The translations under genes and the position numbers were made by a program. Shown here piece after piece: positions 61,721 through 64,000 of a stretch of 64,000 nt of DNA. The notes under the pieces are model-generated. The model was given only the letters and a program-made list of their open reading frames with translations. It had not been told where the DNA came from and did no database searches. Positions within the stretch are counted from its first letter, which is position 1. Every line of letters begins with the position of its first letter. The stretch comes from Chenopodium formosanum (lineage: Eukaryota; Streptophyta; Magnoliopsida; Caryophyllales; Amaranthaceae). Where the stretch lies: contig CM044879.1 of assembly GCA_024500155.1 (NCBI GenBank), positions 9,553,572 to 9,617,571 of the forward strand. Direction: 5' to 3'.

Positions 61721-63340
61721 GATAGAAGTAGAATTCCGGAATAGCTTAATAGCGACGGACTGCTTCCGACGGACCCATTATTCCGTCGGAAAAAATGAAA
61801 TTTCCGACGGATTTTTTTTCCGTCGGATATTTCCGACGAATTCAATAATTCCGTCGGAAATCCGTCGGAAATTTCCGACGGAAAATAAATCCGTCGGAAT
61901 ATATGGACTTTTCCGACGGACTAAAAATCCGTCGGAACTTTCCGACGGAATTTTTCGTTGGAAAATTATTAAAAAAAAAAAGGAAAACGTTTTTAAAAAC
62001 CCTAATACCCTAAACATTTTGTCCGCCCTCTTTTCTTTTTCCCCCTTCTCCTTCTCTTTTCACTTCTCCTTCTCTCTCCTCTTCTCTTTCTCTCTCCTCT
62101 TCTCTTTCCTCTTCGTTCTCACTTCGTTCTCCACCCTCTTCTCTCTCCTCTTCGTCTTCTCCTTCCCCCCTTCTCTCTCCTCTTCTTTCCCCTCTTTACC
62201 TCCCACGGAAAACACCAACAATAACACCACGGATCTCCTCTTCGTCTTCTCCTTCCCCCTTCTCTCTCCTCTTCTTTCCCCTCTTTACCTCCCACGGAAA
62301 ACACCAACAACAACACCACGGACAACACCAATCAACTACAAGTAACTCCTTTTTCGCCTTTTATCTCTCCTTATGATGTAAACAAAGGTTTTCGGGTCAA
62401 ATTCGACCATGAAAACTCTAGATCTAGAGTTTTTATGGTCGAATTTGGCCTTGCAAACCCAATTTCAAGGTTTTGTGAGGTCGAATTAAGGTATGTGTAT
62501 TTTTTTTGATTTTTTTTGTTGTTGGTGGCTGTTGGATTTTTTTCCTTTAATTTTTGGGTTCGTTTAATTTTTGTTGTGAATTTTTGGGGTTAATTTCCGT
62601 TTTTTTTTCCTTTAATTTTTGGGGTTAATTTCCGTTTTTTTTTGGTGGCTGTTGGATTTTTTTCCTTTAATTTTTGGGGTTAATTTCCGTTTTTTTTTTT
62701 TTACTAAGTTTTCAGTTTTGGGGGGATTTATTGGTGTCGGTTGTGGTGTTTGAAGGTGGGAAGGGGCTGGTGTGATTGTGGTGGTGGTGGTGTTTGAAGG
62801 TGAGTGTGAGTATGGTGGTGGTGTTTGTAAGGGTTGTAGATCTGGTGGAGGTTTCGGTAATTGGGTGGTGTGGGTGGTGGTACGGGTTAGGTAGGCTGGT
62901 GTGGGGCTGGTGGTGTGTGGTTCTGGTGGTGGGGGTTTAGTTAGGGGCTGGTGGGGGTTTAGTTAGGGGATATTTTGGTGGTTGGAGGTGGTGATACGCC
63001 GTGCCGGTGGTGGCGCGGCGTTTTTTTTTAAATTTCATGTACCCAGTTTCCGACGGAATTGTCGTCGGAAAATTCCGACGGATTTGAATTCGTCGGAATT
63101 TTCCGACGGATTGTTGTGGAGCCTAAAAAATATGTTTCGACAGAAAATTCCGACGGAAATTCCGTTGGAATAGTGTTTCCGACAGAATTTTCGTCGGAAA
63201 AAGTCGTTTTTCCGACGAGCCATATTCCGACAACCATTTCTGACGGAATTCCGTCGGAAACGTGATTTGCGACGGAATTTAGGGTGTTTCCGACGGAAAT
63301 TTTCCGTCGGTATTAGCCTGTTTTCTAGTAGTACCTCCAA
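61721..63340. mobile_element. Non-autonomous CACTA-like element C with TTCCGACGGA subterminal repeats
   Basis: Inserted in the LINE RT between ...NKAVPLEV (63340) and ...SITLIPKV (61720). The right end read inwards is ACTACTAGAAAACAGGC, CACTA-like but without the initial C; the left end is more diverged (AGAATTCCGGAATAGC), so edges are within a few bases. Both subterminal regions (61755-61960 and 63045-63320) are packed with TTCCGACGGA/TCCGTCGGAA in both orientations. The interior has a CT-rich stretch (62035-62330) with a direct repeat of about 75 bp, a 56-bp palindrome and a GTATGTG donor-like site, then GT-rich sequence. No transposase. Confidence 0.75.
62395..62450. repeat. 56-bp palindrome in CACTA-like element C
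   Basis: Centred on AGATCT at 62420-62425; 26 of 28 pairs match. Same outer arm (GGTCAAATTCGACCAT) as 37804-37859, with a paired C-to-T and G-to-A change next to the centre. AAGGTATGTG follows 38 bp later. Confidence 0.85.
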
Positions 63341-63697
63341 AGGTACAGCTTTATTGGAAAAGCAAGAGAGAGCAAAGGCATGGATGTCTTTCCAGAGAGT
63401 ACCCCAATGATCTTGTAAGAAGAAGGGGTGGAAACCATCAAGACCAGGGGCTTTAAACTTGCCCATTCCAAACACAGCAGAGAAAGTTTCATGAAGAGAG
63501 GGGGGGTGAGAAATAGAGATAGAAGAATCATAGGAGAGATGGAGAGGGGGGGACTGGATTTCAGAGGTGAAGAGGGAGGAGAAGTAGTTGTTGATATGAG
63601 AGTGGAGTTGGGAGTCTGGGATGGGTTCTCCCACTTCACTCCTAAGGTTAGAGATCCTATTTCTTCTTCTTCTGAGCAATATAGAAGTATGGAAGCA
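63341..63697 (-). pseudogene. LINE 2 ORF2, start of RT
   Basis: Minus frame with FHTSILLRRRRNRISNLR, then GKFKAPGLDGFHPFFLQ, up to CFSNKAVPLEV where CACTA element C interrupts. Matches the order in LINE 1 (NSVLIKRRRNKIQNLR, KFKAPGPDGFHPFF). No stop inside this piece. Confidence 0.8.
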
Positions 63698-64000
63698 CTA
63701 CCACAAAAATGGAAATAAGCAACACACAATATACAACGGTCAAGTTGGATAGGCGATCTCTAACATTTTACAGATCGCCTAAGTAAGATGAGCGTTTTGT
63801 AAGTTGAAACATATAGAGCGCCTCCCAAACTTAACCGTTATATATGATTTATTATTATTTTAATATAAAAGTGACTTTACAATATAGAGCGCTTATCTCA
63901 CTTGAATGCTCTCTTCACTAAAAAACATGATAATAAAAAAAATAAAAAATAGTTAAAAATAATAAAAAAATAAAAAAATAAAAAAAAAACTGAAAAAAAG
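63698..64000. mobile_element. CACTA element D (left end only)
   Basis: CACTACCACAAAAATGGAAA starts immediately after the LINE frame breaks at 63697. Subterminal words GATCGCCTA, GGATAGGCGATC and TTAACCGTT are shared with CACTA element A. The element runs off the window. Confidence 0.65.

Larger units (their letters stand above)
58977..63697 (-). mobile_element. Second L1-clade LINE with terminal RNase H, disrupted twice by CACTA elements
   Basis: Minus strand. The poly-A tail appears as T13 at 58977-58989. The element is interrupted at about 61720-63340 by CACTA element C and ends at 63697 where CACTA element D begins. ORF1 and the endonuclease would lie beyond the window. It is related to, but clearly different from, the LINE at 13384-20005. 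Confidence 0.85.

Noticed and set aside
61656..62345. 229-codon frame on the plus strand and shorter overlapping frames
   Set aside because: Translates CACTA subterminal repeats and CT-rich low complexity; no domain.

Overview
The window is a stretch of AT-rich nuclear DNA from a flowering plant. It has spliced genes with GT-AG introns, a cysteine-rich receptor-like kinase, plant-type Ty3/gypsy, Ty1/copia and LINE families carrying a terminal RNase H, and many MITEs, CACTA, Mutator-like and Helitron elements. A eudicot is likely. The small knottin-type peptide gene would fit Caryophyllales, but that is a weak hint.

Host genes are few. (1) A complete seven-exon cysteine-rich receptor-like kinase (CRK) lies at 9354-25449 (+), 669 aa when spliced. 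Its third intron is 9.8 kb because a full-length 6.6 kb LINE sits antisense inside it, 8 bp past the splice donor. (2) Three dispersed copies of a 2H-type cyclic phosphodiesterase gene lie at 29665-31364, 33690-34955 and 53833-54950 (+). The first two have all three exons. The third shows exons 1-2 only; its exon 3 is lost or lies beyond the window. (3) A two-exon gene at 52802-53279 (+) encodes a secreted 111-aa precursor ending in a six-cysteine knottin-like domain.

Region by region: 1-7981 is a Tat-lineage gypsy element on the minus strand. It has a same-frame gag-protease / UAG / pol arrangement and, past pol, an intron-containing coding region on the opposite strand. 7985-9353 holds a Stowaway MITE and the CRK promoter. 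9354-25449 is the CRK, its introns loaded with a LINE, a Helitron and hAT, Stowaway and other small elements. 25450-29664 is a nested unclassified element containing a CACTA element that itself contains a Stowaway MITE. 29665-34955 holds two phosphodiesterase genes with a Helitron and MITEs between and inside them. 35150-39060 is a Mutator-like element containing another Mutator-like element and a CACTA element. 39102-46629 is an old minus-strand copia remnant split by a young, defective copia element. 46630-51100 is intergenic repeats with a tRNA-like sequence. 51110-52608 is a decayed RTE-type LINE. 52700-54950 holds the knottin gene and the third phosphodiesterase copy. 55870-58575 holds a Tourist MITE and a copia LTR remnant split by a fold-back Mutator-like element. 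58977-64000 is a second RNase H LINE, hit by two different CACTA elements.

Most notable signals: a UAG-CAA-UUA stop context exactly at the gag-protease/RT boundary of the gypsy element; hairpins with compensatory base changes near its 3' end; a 56-bp palindrome shared by two CACTA elements that otherwise carry unrelated subterminal repeats; a LINE insertion that just misses a splice donor; a copia element whose 5' LTR has lost its TATA segment; and the knottin-like precursor.
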